From positions 411,001 through 475,000 of the forward strand of contig JAXRKP010000100.1 of the NCBI GenBank assembly GCA_037039925.1: DNA of 64,000 nt, given 5' to 3'. A program made the translations under genes and the position numbers. Positions 35,896 to 51,539 of the stretch are shown one piece after another; the first letter of the stretch is position 1, and the number at the start of each line of letters is the position of its first letter. Source of the stretch: Doris montereyensis (Eukaryota; Mollusca; Gastropoda; Nudibranchia; Dorididae). Below the pieces are notes generated by a model. The model saw only the letters and a list, made by a program, of their open reading frames with translations. It did not search any database and had not been told where the DNA came from.

Positions 35896-38800
35896 ATTAT
35901 ATTCTAAGACTGGACACACCGGTAACACATTATATCTGTTTTCTAATAAATGATTGTTCACTCTGGTAACACCCTATATGTGATTCCCAATGTAAGACTG
36001 GTCACGCTGTTAAAACACTACATCTTATTCCTAGTGTAAGACTGGTCACACTCGTAACACGCTACATCTGATTCTAGTGTAAGGCTGGTCACACTCGTAA
36101 CACGCTACATCTGATTCTAGTGTAAGACTGGTCACACTCGTAACACGCTACATCTGATTCTAGTGTAAGACTGGTCACACTCGTAACACGCTACATCTGA
36201 TTCTAGTGTAAGACTGGTCACACTCGTAACACGCTACATCTGATTTTAGTGTAAGACTGGTCACACTCGTAACACGCTACATATGATTCTAGTGTAAGAC
36301 TGGTCACACTCGTAACACGCTACATCTGCTTCTAGTGTAAGACTGGTCACACTCGTAACACTCTACACGTGTTTCCTAATGTAGGACTAGACACATTGGT
36401 GACAAACTACATCTCATTCCTCATGTAAGACTTGCCACACTGCTAACACATCATATCTGTTTCCTAATGTAGGACTGGCGACAATGGTAACACATTATAG
36501 TTGCTTCCAAGTGTAGGACTGGTCACACTGGTAACAGACTATATATGTTTCCTAGTGTAGGACTGGTCAAACTGGTAACACACTATATCTGCTTCCTAAT
36601 GTAGGTCTGGACACAATGGTAACACATTATAGGTGTTTCCTAGTGTAGGGCTGGTCAAACTGGTAACACACTTATATATTTCCTAGTGTAGGACTGGTCA
36701 CACTAGTAACATATTATATCTGATTCCTAGTGTAGCACTGGTCACATTGGTAACACATTATATCTGTTTCTAGTGTAGGACTGGTCACACAGGTAACGTA
36801 TTATATCTGATTCCTAGTGTAGAACTGGTCACACTTTAACACACTATATCTGATTCCTAGTGTAGGATTGGTCAGACTGGTAACACACTATATCTGATTC
36901 CTAAAATAGGACTGGTCACACTGGTAACACCTATATCTGATTCCTAGTGTAGAACTGGTAACACTGGTAACGTATTATACCTGATTCCTAGTGTAAGACT
37001 GGTCACACTGGTAACAGATTATATCTGATTCCTAGTGTAGGACTGGTCACACTGGTAACACATTATATCTGTTTCCTAGTGTAGGACTGGTCACACTGGT
37101 AACGTATTATATCTGATTCCTAGTGTAGGACTGGTCACACTGGTAACGTATAATATCTGTTTCCTAGTGTAGGACTGGTCACACTGGTAACGTATTATAT
37201 CTGATTCCTAGTGTAGGACTGGTCACACTAGTAACGTATTATATCTGATTCCTAGTGTAGGATTGGTCACACTGGTAACGTATTATATCTGATTCCTAAT
37301 GTAGGACTGGTCACACTGGTAACGTATTATATCTGATTCCTAATGTAGGACTGGTCACACTGGTAATGTATTATATCTGATTCCTAATGTAGGATTGGTC
37401 ACACTGGTAACGTATTATATCTGATTCCTAGTGTAGGACTGGTCACACTGGTAACGTATTATATCTGATTCCTAATGTAAGACTGGTCACACTGGTAACA
37501 CTGGTAACGTATTATATCTGATTCCTAGTGTAGGACTGGTAACACTGGTAACGTATTATATCTTATTCCTAGTGTAGGACTGGTCATACTGGTAACACTG
37601 GTAACGTATTATATCTGATTCCTAGTGTAAGACTGGTCACACTAGTAACGTATTATATCTTATTCCTAGTGTAGGACTGGTCACACTGGTAACACATTAT
37701 ATCTGATTCCTAATGTAGGACAGATCACACTGGCAACGTATTATATCTGATTCCTAGTGTAGGACTGGTCACACTGGTAACGTATTATATCTGATTCCTA
37801 GTGAATGACTGGTCACACTGGTAACACACTATATCTGATTCCTAGCGTAGGACTGGTCACATTGGTAACACACTATATCTGATTCCTAGTGTAGGACTGG
37901 TCACACTGGTAACACACTATATCTGATTCCTAGTGTAGGACTGGTCACACTGGTAACACACTATATCTGATTCCTAGTGTAGGACTGGTCACACTGGTAA
38001 CACACTATATCTGATTCCTAGTGTAGGACTGGTCACAATGGTAACACACTATATCTCATTCCTAGTCTAGGGCTGGTCACACTGGTAACACAGTATATAT
38101 GATTCCTAGTGTAGGACTGGTCACACTGGTAACACATTATATCTGATTCCTAGTGTAGGACTGGTCACACTGGTAACGTATTATATCTTATTCCCAGTGT
38201 AGGACTGGTCACACTGGTAACGTATTATATCTGATTCCTAGTGTAGGACTGGTCACACTGGTCACACTGGTAACGTATTATATCTGATTCCTAGTGTAGG
38301 TCTGGTCACACTGGTAAACATTATATTTGATTCCTAGTGTAGGATTGGTAACACTGGTAACGTATTATATCTGATTCCTAGTGTAGGACTGGTCACACTG
38401 GTACACATTATATCTGATTTATAGGATCTGTTATATCTGATTCCTAACACTGGTAACGTATTATATCTGAGTCCTAGTGTAGGACTGGTCACACTGGTAA
38501 CACATTATATCTGATTCCTAGTGTAGGACTGGTCACACCGGTAACGTGTTATATCTGATTTCTAGTGTAGGACTGGTCACACTGGTAACGTATTATATCT
38601 GATTCCTAGTGTAGGCCTGGTCACACTGGTAACACATTATATCTGATTCCTAGTGTAGGACTGGTCATAGTGGTAACGTATTATATCTGATTCCTAGTGT
38701 AGGACTGGTCACACTGGTAACACACTATATCTCATTCCTAATGTAGGACTGGTCATACTGGTAACGTATTATATCTGATTCCTAATGTAGGACTGGTCAC

Positions 38801-41250
38801 ACTGGTAACACATTATATCTGATTCCTAGTGTAGAACTGGTCACACTGATAACGTATTATATATGATTGCTAGTGTAGGACTGGTCACACTGGTAACGTA
38901 TTATATCTTATTCCTAGTGTAGGACTGGTCACACTGGTAACGTATTATATCTGATTCCTAATGTAGGACTGGTCACACTGGTAACACATTATATCTGATT
39001 GCTAGTGTACTGGTCACACTGGTAACGTATTATATCTGATTCCTAATGTAGGACTGGTCACACCGGTAATACATTATATCTGATTCCTAGTGTAGGACTG
39101 GTCATACTGGCAACACACTATATCTGTATCCTAGTGTAGGATTGGGCACATTGGTAACATATTATATCTGAGTCCTAATGTAGGACTGGTCACACTGGTA
39201 ACACATTATATTTGATTCATAATGTGGGACTGGTCACACTGGTAACACATTATATCTGATTCCTAGAGTAGGACTGGTCACACTGGTAACGTATTATGTC
39301 TGATTTCTAGTGTAAGACTGGTCACACTGGTAACGTATTATATCTGATTCTAGTGTAGGACTGGTCACACTGATAACGTATTATATCTGATTCCTAATGT
39401 AGAACTGGTCACACTGGTAACGTATTATACCTGATTCCTAGTGTAGGACTGGTCACACTGGTCACACCGGTAACACATTATATCTGATTCCTAGTGCAGA
39501 ACTGGTCACACTGGTAACGTATTATATCTTATTCTTAGTGTAGGACTGGTCACACTGGTACCACATTATATCTGATTCCTAGTGTAGGACTGGTCACACT
39601 GGTAACGTATTATATCTGATTCCTAGTGTAGGACTGGTCACACTGCTAACGTATTATATCTGATTCCTAGTGTAGGACTGGTCACACTGGTAACACTGGT
39701 AACGTATTATATCTTATTCCTAGTGTAGGACTGGTCACACTGGTAACGTATTATATCTGATTTCTAGTGTAGGACTGGTAACACTGGTAACGTATTATAT
39801 CTGATTTCTAGTGTAGGACTGATCACACTGATACCGTATTATATCTGATTCCTAGTGTAGGACTGGTCATACTGGTAACACTGGTAACGTATTATATCTT
39901 ATTACTAGTGTAGGACTGGTCACACTGGTAACGTATTATATCTGATTCCTAGTGTAGGACTGTTCACACTGGTAACGTATTATATCTGATTCCTAGTGTA
40001 GGACTGGTCACACTGGTAACGTATTATATCTGATTCCTAGTGTAGGACTGGTCACACTGGTAACGTATTATATCTTATTCCTAGTGTAGGACTGGTCACA
40101 CTGGTAACAGATTATATCTGATTCCTAGTGTAGGACTGGTCACACTGGTAACGTATTATATTTGATTCCTAGTGTAGGACTGGTCACACTGGTAACGTAT
40201 TATATCTTATTCCTAGTGTAGGACTGGTCACACTGGTAACGTATTATATCTGATTCCACTGCTCACACTATATCTGATTCCTAGTGTAGGACTGGTCACA
40301 CTGGTAACGTATTATATCTGATTCCTAGTGTAGGACTGGTCACACTGGTAACGTATTATATCTGATTCCTAGTGTAGGACTGGTCACACTGGTAACGTAT
40401 TATATCTTATTCCTAGTGTAGGACTGGTCACACTGGTAACGTATTATATCTTATTCCTAGTGTAGGACTGGTCACAATGGTAACGTATTATATCTGATTC
40501 CTAGTGTAGGACTGGTCACACTGGTAACGTATTATATTTGATTCCTAGTGTAGGACTGGTCACACTGGTAACGTATTATATCTGATTCCTAGTGTAGGAC
40601 TGGTCATAGTGGTAACGTATTATATCTGATTCCTAGTGTAGGACTGGTCATAGTGGTAACGTATTATATCTGATTCCTAGTGTAGGACTGGTCACACTGG
40701 TAACGTATTATATCTGATTCCTAGTGTAGGACTGTTCACACTGGTAACGTATTATATCTGATTCCTAGTGTAGGACTGTTCACACTGGTAACGTATTATA
40801 TCTGATTCCTAATGTAGGACTGGTCACACTGGTAGCGTATTAGATCTGATTCCTAGTGTAGGACTGGTCACACTGGTAACACACTATATCTGTTTCCTAG
40901 TGTAGGATTGGACACATTGGTATAACATTATATCTGAGTCCTAATGTAGGACTGGTCACACTGGTAACGTATTATATCTGATTCCTAATCTAGGACTGGT
41001 CACACTGGTCACACTGGTAACTGTTCACACTGGTAACATTATATCTGATTCCTAGTGTAGGACTGGTCACACTGGTAACATATTATATCTGATTCCTAGT
41101 GTAGGACTGGTCACACTGGTAACGTATTATATCTGATTCCTAGTGTAGGACTGGTCACACTGGTAACGTATTATATCTTATTCCTAGTGTAGGACTGGTC
41201 ACACTGGTAACACATTATATCTGATTCCTAATGTAGGACTGGTCACACTG

Positions 41251-42350
41251 GTAACAAGTTATATCTGATTCATAATGTGAGACTGGTCACACTGGTACCA
41301 CGTTATATCTGATTCCTAATGTATCATTGATCACACTGGTAACACATTATATCTGATTCGTAATGTAGAACTGGTCACACTGGTAACGTATTATATCTGA
41401 TTCCCAGTGTAGGACTGGTCACACTGGTAACGTATTATATCTGATTTCTAGTGTAGGACTGGTCACACTGGTAACACACTATATTTGATTCCTGAGTGTA
41501 GGACTGGTCACACTGCTAACACACTATATCTGATTCCTAGTGTAGGACTGGGCAAAGTATATCACACACTATATCTGATTCCTGTGTCTGGTCACACTGG
41601 TAACAAAGTATATCTGATTCCTAGTGTAGGACTGGTCACACTGGTAAAGTATTATATCTTATTCCTAGTGTAGGACTGGTCACACTGGTAACGTATTATA
41701 TCTGATTCCTAGTGTAGGACTGGTCACACTGGTCACACTGGTAACGTATTATATCTGATTCCTAGTGTAGGACTGGTCACACTGGTCACACTGGTCACAC
41801 TGGTAACGTATTATATCTGATTCCTAGTGTAGGACTGGTCACACTGGTAACGTATTATATCTGATTCCTAGTGTAGGACTGGTCACACTGGTAACACATT
41901 ATATCTGATTCCTAGTGTAGGACTGGTCATACTGGTAACACATTATATCTGATTCCTAGTGTAGGACTGGTCACACTGGTAAGTGGTAACATTATATATA
42001 ACTCCTAGTGTAGGACTGGTCACACTGGTAACGTATTATATATGATTCCTAGTGTAGGACTGGTCAGACTGGTAACGTATTATATCTGATTCCTAGTGTA
42101 GGACTGGTCACACTGGTAACGTATTATATCTGATTCCAAGTGTAGGACTGGTCACACTGGTAACCCATTATATCTGATTCCTAGTGTAGGACTGGTCACA
42201 CTGGTCACACTGGTAACCCATTATATCTGATTCCTAGTGTAGGACTGGTCACACTGGTAACACTGGTAACGTAACATTATATCTTATTCCTAGTGTAGGA
42301 CTGGTCACACTGGTAACACTAGTGTAACCCATTAAATCTGATTCCTAGTG
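41251..42350. repeat. Segmental duplication within the 44 bp satellite, copy A
   Basis: The variant order GTAACAAGTT, CATAATGTGAGAC, TACCACGTTATATC, TATCATTGATCAC and TTCCAAGTGTAGG recurs 2689 bp downstream, close to 61 x 44 bp. The copies differ by small indels. Confidence 0.85.
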
Positions 42351-43939
42351 TAGGACTGGTAACGTATTATATCTGATTTGGTCACACTGGTAACCCATTA
42401 TATCTGATTCCTAGTGTAGGACTGGTCACACTGGTAACGTATTATATCTGATTCCTAGTGTAGACTGGTCCAGGACTGGTAACGTATTATATCTGATTCC
42501 TAGTGTAGGACTGGTCACACTGGGTATTATATCTGATTCCTAGTGTAGGACTGGTCACACTGGTAACGTATTATATCTGATTCCTAGACTGGTAGGACTG
42601 GTCACACTGGTAACACATTATATCTGATTCCTAGTGTAGGACTGGTCACACTGGTAACGTATTATATCTTATTCCTAGTGTAGGACTGGTAACTGGTCAC
42701 ACTGGTCATCTGATTCCTGGTACTGGTAACGTATTATATCTGATTCTAGTGTAGGACTGGTCACACTGGTAACGTATTATATCTGATTCCTAGTGTAGGA
42801 CTGGTCACACTGGTAACGTATTATATCTGATTCCTAGTGTAGGACTGGTCACACTGGTAACAGACTATATCTGATTCCTAGTGTAGGACTGGTCACACTG
42901 GTAACGTATTATATCTGATTCCTAGTGTAGGACTGGTCACACTGGTAACGTATTATATCTGATTCCTAGTGTAGGACTGGTCACACTGGTAACGTATTAT
43001 ATCTGATTCCTAGTGTAGGACTGGTCACACTGGTGTAGGACTGGTCACACTGGTAACGTATTATATCTGATTCCTAGTGTAGGACTGGTCACACTGGTAA
43101 CGTATTATATCTGATTCCTAGTGTAGGACTGGTCACACTGGTAACGTATTATATCTGATTCCTAGTGTAGGACTGGTCACACTGGTAACGTATTATATCT
43201 GATTCCTATGTAGGACTGGTCACACTGGTAACGTATTATATCTGATTCCTAGTGTAGGACTGGTCACACTGGTAACTGGTAACATTATATCTGATTCCTA
43301 GTGTAGGACTGGTCACACTGGTAACGTATTATATCTGATTCCTAGTGTAGGACTGGTCACACTGGTAACGTATTATATCTGATTCCTAGTGTAGGACTGG
43401 TCACACTGGTAACGTATTATATCTGATTCCTAGTGTAGGACTGGTCACACTGGTAACACATTATATCTGATTCCTAGTGTAGGACTGGTCACACTGGTAA
43501 CGTATTATATCTGATTCCTAATGTAGGACTGGTCACACTGGTAGCGCATTATATCTGATTAATAGGACTGGTCACATCGTATTATATTTGATTCCTGGTC
43601 ACACTGGTAACTAGTGTAGGACTGGTCATATAACATTATATCTGATTCCTAATGTAGGACTGGTCACACTGGTAACGTATTATATGTGATTCCTAATGTA
43701 GGACTGTTCACACTGGTCACACTGGTAACTGGTACATTATATCTGATTCCTGAGGACTGGTGGTAACATTGGTATATTATATATCTGACTGACTGGTCAC
43801 ACTGGTAACGTATTATATCTGATTCCTAGTGTAGGACTGGTCACACTGGTAACGTATTATATCTGATTCCTAGTGTAGGACTGGTCACACTGGTAACACA
43901 TTATATCTGATTCCTAGTGTGGGAGGACTGGTCACACTG

Positions 43940-45060
43940 GTAACAAGTTTATATCTGATTCATAATGTGAGACTGGTCACACTGGTACCACGTTATATCT
44001 GATTCCTAATGTATCATTGATCACACTGGTAACACATTATATCTGATTCGTAAGGTAGAACTGGTCACACTGGTAACGTATTATATCTGATTCCCAGTGT
44101 AGGACTGGTCACACTGGTAACGTATTATATCTGATTTCTAGTGTAGTACTGGTCACACTGGTAACACACTATATTTGATTCCTAGTGTGGGACTGGTCAC
44201 ACTGGTAACATACTATATCTGATTCCTAGTGTAGGACTGGTCACACTGCTCACACACTATATCTGATTCTAGTGTAGGGCTGGTCACACTGGTAACAAAG
44301 TATATCTGATTCCTAGTGTAGGACTGGTCACACTGGTAAAGTATTATATCTTATTCCTAGTGTAGGACTGGTCACACTGGTAACGTATTATATCTGATTC
44401 CTAGTGTAGGACTGGTCACACTGGTCACACTGGTAACGTATTATATCTGATTCCTAGTGTAGGACTGGTCACACTGGTCACACTGGTCACACTGGTAACG
44501 TATTATATCTGATTCCTAGTGTAGGACTGGTCACACTGGTAACGTATTATATATTTGATTCCTAGTGTAGGACTGGTCACACTGGTAACACATTATATCT
44601 GATTCCTAGTGTAGGACTGGTCATACTGGTAACACATTATATCTGATTCCTAGTGTAGGACTGGTCACGCTGGTAACACATTATATATAACTCCTAGTGT
44701 AGGACTGGTCACACTGGTAACGTATTATATATGATTCCTAGTGTAGGACTGGTCAGACTGGTAACGTATTATATCTGATTCCTAGTGTAGGACTGGTCAC
44801 ACTGGTAACGTATTATATCTGATTCCAAGTGTAGGACTGGTCACACTGGTAACCCATTATATCTGATTCCTAGTGTAGGACTGGTCACACTGGTAACCCA
44901 TTATATCTGATTCCTAGTGTAGGACTGGTCACACTGGTAACACTGGTAACGCATTATATCTTATTCCTAGTGTAGGACTGGTCACACTGGTAACACTGGT
45001 AACCCATTAAATCTGATTCCTAGTGTAGGACTGGTCACATTGGTCACACTGGTAACCCAT
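43940..45060. repeat. Segmental duplication within the 44 bp satellite, copy B
   Basis: Copy of 41251-42350 with the same series of rare unit variants. GATTCCAAG is at 42132 and 44821, an offset of 2689. Confidence 0.85.
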
Positions 45061-48000
45061 TATATCTGATTCCTAGTGTAGGACTGGTCACACTGGTAAC
45101 ACTGGTAACGCATTATATCTTATTCCTAGTGTAGGACTGGTCACACTGGTAACACTGGCAACGCATTATATCTGATTCCTAGTGTAGGACTGGTCACACT
45201 GGTAACACATTATATCTGATTCCTAGTGTAGGACTGGTCACACTGGTAACGTACTATATCTGATTCCTAGTGTAGAACTGGTCATACTGGTAACGTATTA
45301 TATCTGATTCCTAGTGTAAGATTGGTGACACTGGTAACGTATTATATCTGATTCCTAGTGTAGGACTGGTCACACTGGTAACGTATTATATCTGATTCCT
45401 AGTGTAGGATTGGTCACACTGGTAACGTATTATATCTGATTCCTAATGTAGGATTGGTCATACTGGTAACACACTATATCTGATTCCTAGCGTAGCACTG
45501 GTCACACTGGTAACGTATTATATCTGATTGTAATGTAGGACTGGTCATACTGGTAACACACTATACCTGATTCCTAGTGTAGGACTGGTCACACTGGTAA
45601 CGTATTATATCTGATTTGTAGTGTAGGACTGATCATACTGGTAACACACTATATCTGTTTCCTAATGTAGACCTGGTCACACTGGTAACACATTATATCT
45701 GATTCCTAATGTAGAACTGGTCACACTGGTAACGTATTATATCTGATTCCTAGTGTAGGACTGGTCACACTGGTAACACATTATATCTGATTCCTAGTGT
45801 AAGACTGGTCACACTGGTAACGTATTATATCTGCTTTCTAGTGTAGAACTGGTCACACTGGTAACGTATTATATCTGATTCCTAATGTAGGACTGGTCAC
45901 AATGGTAAGACATTATATCTGATTCCTAATGTAGGATTGGTCACACTGGTAACACATTATATCTGATTCCTAGTGTAAGACTGGTAACACTGGTAACGTA
46001 TTATATCTGCTTCCTAGTGTAGAACTGGTCACACTGGTAACGTATTATATCTGATTCCTAATGTAGGACTGGTCACACTGGTAACACATTATATCTGATT
46101 CCTAATGTAGGATTGATCACACTGGTAATGTATTATATCTGATTCCTAATGTAGGACTGGTCACACTGGTAACACATTATATCTGATTCCTAGTGTAGGA
46201 CTGGTCACACTGGTAACGTATTATATCTGATTCCTAATGTAAGACTGGTCACACTCGTAACACATTATATCTGATTAATAATGTATCATTGGTCACACTG
46301 GTAACGTATTATATCTGTTTCCTAGTGTAGGACTGGCCACACTGGTAACGTATTATATCTGATTCCTAATGTAGGACTGGTCACACTGGTAACACACTAT
46401 ATCTGTTTCCTGATGTGGGACTGGTCACACTGGTAACGTATTATATCTGATTCCTAGTGTAGGACTGGTCACACTGGTAGCACATTATATCTGATTCCTA
46501 GTGTAGGACTGGTCACACTGGTAACGTATTATATCTGATTCCTAGTGTAGGACTGGTCACACTGGTAACGTATTATATCTGATTCCTAATGTAGGACTGG
46601 TCACACTGGTAACGTATTATATCTGATTCCTAATGTAGGACTGGTCACACTGGTAACACATTATATCTGATTCCTAGTGTAGGACTGGTCACAGTGGTAA
46701 CGTATTATATCTGATTCCTAATGTAGAACTGGTCACACTGGTAGCGTATTATATCTGATTCCTAGTGTAGAACTGGTCATAGTGGTAACGTATTATATTT
46801 GATTCCTAGTGTAGATTTGGTCACACTGGTAATGTATTATATCTGATTCCTAGTGTAGGACTGGTCACACTGGTAATGTATTATATCTGATTCCTAGTGT
46901 AGAACTGGTCACACTGGTAACGTATTATATCTGATTCCTAGTGTAGAACTGGTCCAACTGGTAACGTATTATATCTGATTCCTAGTGTAGGACTGGTCAC
47001 ACTGGTAACACATTATATCTGATTCCTAGTGTAGATTTGGTCACACTGGTAACGTATTATATCTGATTCCTAGTGTAGGACTGTTCACACTAGTAACACT
47101 GGTAACACATTATGTCTGATTCCTAGTGTAGAACTGGTCACACTTGTAACGTATTATATCTGATTCCTAGTGTAGGACTGGTCACACTGGTAACGTATTA
47201 TATCTGATTCCTAGTCTAGGACTGGTCACACTTGTAACGTATTATATCTGATTCCTAGTGTAGGACTGGTCAATCTGGTAACGTATTATATCTGATTCCT
47301 AGTGTAGGACTGGTCACACTGGTAACGTCTTATATCTGATTCCTAGTGTAGGACTGGTCACACTTGTAACGTATTATATCTGATTCCTAGTGTAGGACTG
47401 GTCACACTTGTAATGTATTATATCTGATTCCTAGTGTAGGACTGATTCTAGTCACACTGGTAACGTATTATATCTGATTCCTGGTAATGTAGGACTGATT
47501 CCAAACTGGTAACGTATTATATCTGATTCCTACTGTAGGACTGGTCACACTGGTAACAGATTATATCTGATTCCTAGTGTAGGACTGGTCACACTGGTAA
47601 CGTATTATATCTGATTCCTAGTGTAGGACTGGTCACACTGGTAACGTATTATATCTGATTCCTAATCTGATTCCTACAACTGGTCACACTGGTAACATTA
47701 TATATGTTTCCTAATGTGGGACTGGTCACACTGGTAAGGTATTATATCTGATTCCTAATGTACAACTGGTCACACTGGTAACGTATTATATCTGACCTTG
47801 TCACACTGGTAACGTATTATATCTGGTTCCTAATGTAGGACTGGTCACACTGGTAACACATTATATCTGATTCCTAGTGTAGGACTGGTCAAACTGGTAA
47901 CGTATTATATCTGATTCCTAGTGTAGGACTGGTCACACTGGTAACACATTATATCTGATTCCTAATGTAGGACTGGTCAAACTGGTAACACATTATATCT

Positions 48001-49099
48001 GATTCCTAGTGTAGGACTGGTCACACTGGTAACGTATTATATCTGATTCCTAATGTAGGACTGGTCACATTGGTAACACATTATATCTGATTCCTAGTGT
48101 AGGACTGGTCATACTGGTAACGTATTATATCTGATTCCTAATGTAGGACTGGTCATACTGGTAACGTATTATATCTGATTCCTAATGTAGGACTGGTCAT
48201 ACTGGTAACGTATTATATCTGATTCCTAGTGTAGGCTGGTCATACTGGTAACGTATTATATCTGATTCCTAGTGTAGGACTGGTCACACTGGTAACGTAT
48301 TATATCTGATTCCTAGTGTAGGACTAGTCTCACTGGTAACACATTATATCTGATTCCTAGTGTAAGACTGGTCACACTGGTAACACATTATATCTGATTC
48401 CTAGTGTAGGACTGGTCACACTGGTAACACATTATATCTCTTTCCTAATGTAAGACTGGTCACACTGGTAACGTATTATATCTGATTCCTAGTGTAGGAC
48501 TGGTCACACTGGTCACACTTTTAACACATTATATATGATTCCTAAGTAGGACTGGTCACACGTGTAACACATATCTGTTTCCAAGTGTAGGACTGGTCAC
48601 ACTGGTCACACTGGTTACACTGGTAACAGATTATATCTGATTCCTAATGTAGGACTAGTCACACTGGTAACACATTATATCTGATTCCTAATGTAGGACT
48701 GATCACAGTGGTAACGTATTATATCTGATCCCTAGTGTAGGACTGGCCACACTGGTAACACTGGTTACACTGGTAACAGATTATATCTGATTCCTAATGT
48801 AGAACTGGTCACACTGGTCACACTGGTCACAGTGGTAAAGTATTATATCTGATTCCTAGTGTATGACTGGTCACACTGGTCACACTGGTAACACATTATA
48901 TCTGTTTCCTAATGTAGGACTGGTCACAGTGGTAACGTATTATATCTGATTCCTAGTGTAGGACTCGTCACACTGGTCGCACTTGTAACATTATATCTGT
49001 TTCCTAATGTGGGACTGGTTACACTGGTAACACATTATATCTGTTTCCTAATGTGGGACTGGTTACACTGATAACACACTATATCTGTTTCCTAATGTG

Positions 49100-51080
49100 G
49101 GACTGGTTACACTGATAACACATTATATTTATTTCCTAATGTGGGACTGGTTACACTGATAACACATTAAATCTATTTCCTAATGTGGGACTGGTTACAC
49201 TGATAACACATTATATCTATTTCCTAACGTGGGACTGGTTACACTGATAACACACTATATCTGTTTCCTAATGTGGGACTGGTTACACTGATAACACATT
49301 ATATCTATTTCTTAATGTGGGACTGGTTACACTGATAACACGTTATATCTGTTTCCTAATGTGGGACTGGTTACACTGGTAACACATTATATCTGTTTCC
49401 TAATGTGGGACTGGTTACACTGATAACACGTTATATCTATTTCCTAATGTGGGACTGGTTACACTGATAACACATTATATCTGTTTCCTAATGTGGGACT
49501 GGTTACACTGGTAACACATTATATCTGTTTCCTAATGTGGGACTGGTTACACTGATAACACGTTATATCTATTTCCTAATGTGGGACTGGTTACACTGAT
49601 AACACACTATATGTATTTCCTAATGTGAGACTGGTTACACTGATAACACATTATATCTATTTACTAATGTGGGACTGGTTACACTGATAACACACTATAT
49701 CTGTTTCCTAATGTGGGACTGGTTACACTGATACCACACTATATCTATTCCCTAATGTAGGACTAGTTACACTGATAACACATTATATCTGTTTCTAATG
49801 GAGGACCGGTCACACTGGTAACACATTATGTTTGATTCCTAGTGTAGAACTGGTCACACTGGTCACCATGGTCACAGTGCTAACGTATTATATCTGATTC
49901 CTAGTGTGGGACTGGTCACACTGGTCACAGTGGTAACGTATTATATCTGATTCCTAGCGTAGGACTGGTCACACTGGTCACACTTGTAACACATTATATC
50001 TGTTTGCTAATGTGGGACTGGTTACACTGGTAACACATTATATCTGTTTCCTAATGTGGGACTGGTTACAATGATAACACACTATATCTATTTCCTAACG
50101 TAGGACTGGTTACACTGATAACACACTATATCTGTTTCCTAATGTAGGACCGATCACACTGGTAACACATTATATCTGTTTCCTAATGTGGGACTGGTTA
50201 CACTGATAACACACTATATCTGTTTCCTAATGTGGGACTGGTTACACTGATAACACATTATATTTATTTCCTAATGTGGGACTGGTTACACTGATAACAC
50301 ATTAAATCTATTTCCTAATGTGGGACTGGTTACACTGATAACACATTATATCTATTTCCTAACGTGGGACTGGTTACACTGATAACACACTATATCTGTT
50401 TCCTAATGTGGGACTGGTTACACTGATAACACATTATATCTGTTTCCTAATGTGGACTGGTTACACTGATAACACGTTATATCTATTTCCTAATGTGGGA
50501 CTGGTTACACTGATAACACACTATATGTATTTCCTAATGTGAGACTGGTTACACTGATAACACATTATATCTATTTGCTAATGTGGGACTGGTTACACTG
50601 ATAACACACTATATCTGTTTCCTAATGTGGGACTGGTTACACTGATAACACACTATATCTATTCCCTAATGTAGGACTAGTTACACTGATAACACATTAT
50701 ATCTGTTTCCTAATGGAGGACCGGTCACACTGGTAACACATTATGTTTGATTCCTAGTGTAGAACTGGTCACACTGGTCACCATGGTCACAGTGCTAACG
50801 TATTATATCTGATTCCTTGTGTGGGACTAGTCACACTGGTCACAGTGCTAACGTATTATATCTGATTCCTAGCGTAGGACTGGTCACACTGGTCACACTT
50901 GTAACACATTATATCTGTTTGCTAATGTGGGACTGGTTACACTGGTAACACATTATATCTGTTTCCTAATGTGGGACTGGTTACAATGATAACACACTAT
51001 ATCTATTTCCTAACGTAGGACTGGTTACACTGATAACACACTATATCTGTTTCCTAATGTAGGACCGATCACACTGGTAA
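49100..51080. repeat. Two adjacent multi-unit duplications in the 44 bp satellite
   Basis: The block at 49790-50165 (rare variants TGGAGGACCGGTCAC, CACCATGGTCACAGTGC, TAGGACCGATCAC) recurs at 50705-51080 with an offset of 915 bp. The TATTTATTTCC/ATTAAATCTATTTCC series before it (from about 49126) recurs from 50261 with several units lost. This marks a higher-order period of about 0.9-1.1 kb. Confidence 0.85.
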
Positions 51081-51539
51081 CACATTATGTCTGTTGCCTA
51101 ATGTAGGATTGGTCAAACTGGTAACACATTATATCTGTTTCCTAATGTAAGATTGGTCACACTGGTAACATACTATATCTGTTTCCTAATGTAGGAGTGG
51201 TTACAGTAGTAAGACATTGTGTCTGATTCCTAATGTAGGACTGATTGCACTGGTAACACATTATATCTGTTTCCTAATGTAGGACTGGTCACACTAGTAA
51301 CACACGATATCTGTTTCCTAATGTAGGAGTGGTTACACTAGTAAGACATTGTGTCTGCTTCCTAATGTAGGACTGATTACACTGGTAATACATTATATCT
51401 GTTTCCTAATGTAGGACTGGTCACACTAGTAACACACGATATCTGTTTCCTAATGTAAGACTGATTACACTGGTAAACACTATATCTGTTTCCTAATGTA
51501 GGGCTGGTTACACTGGTAACACATTATATCTGTTTCCTA

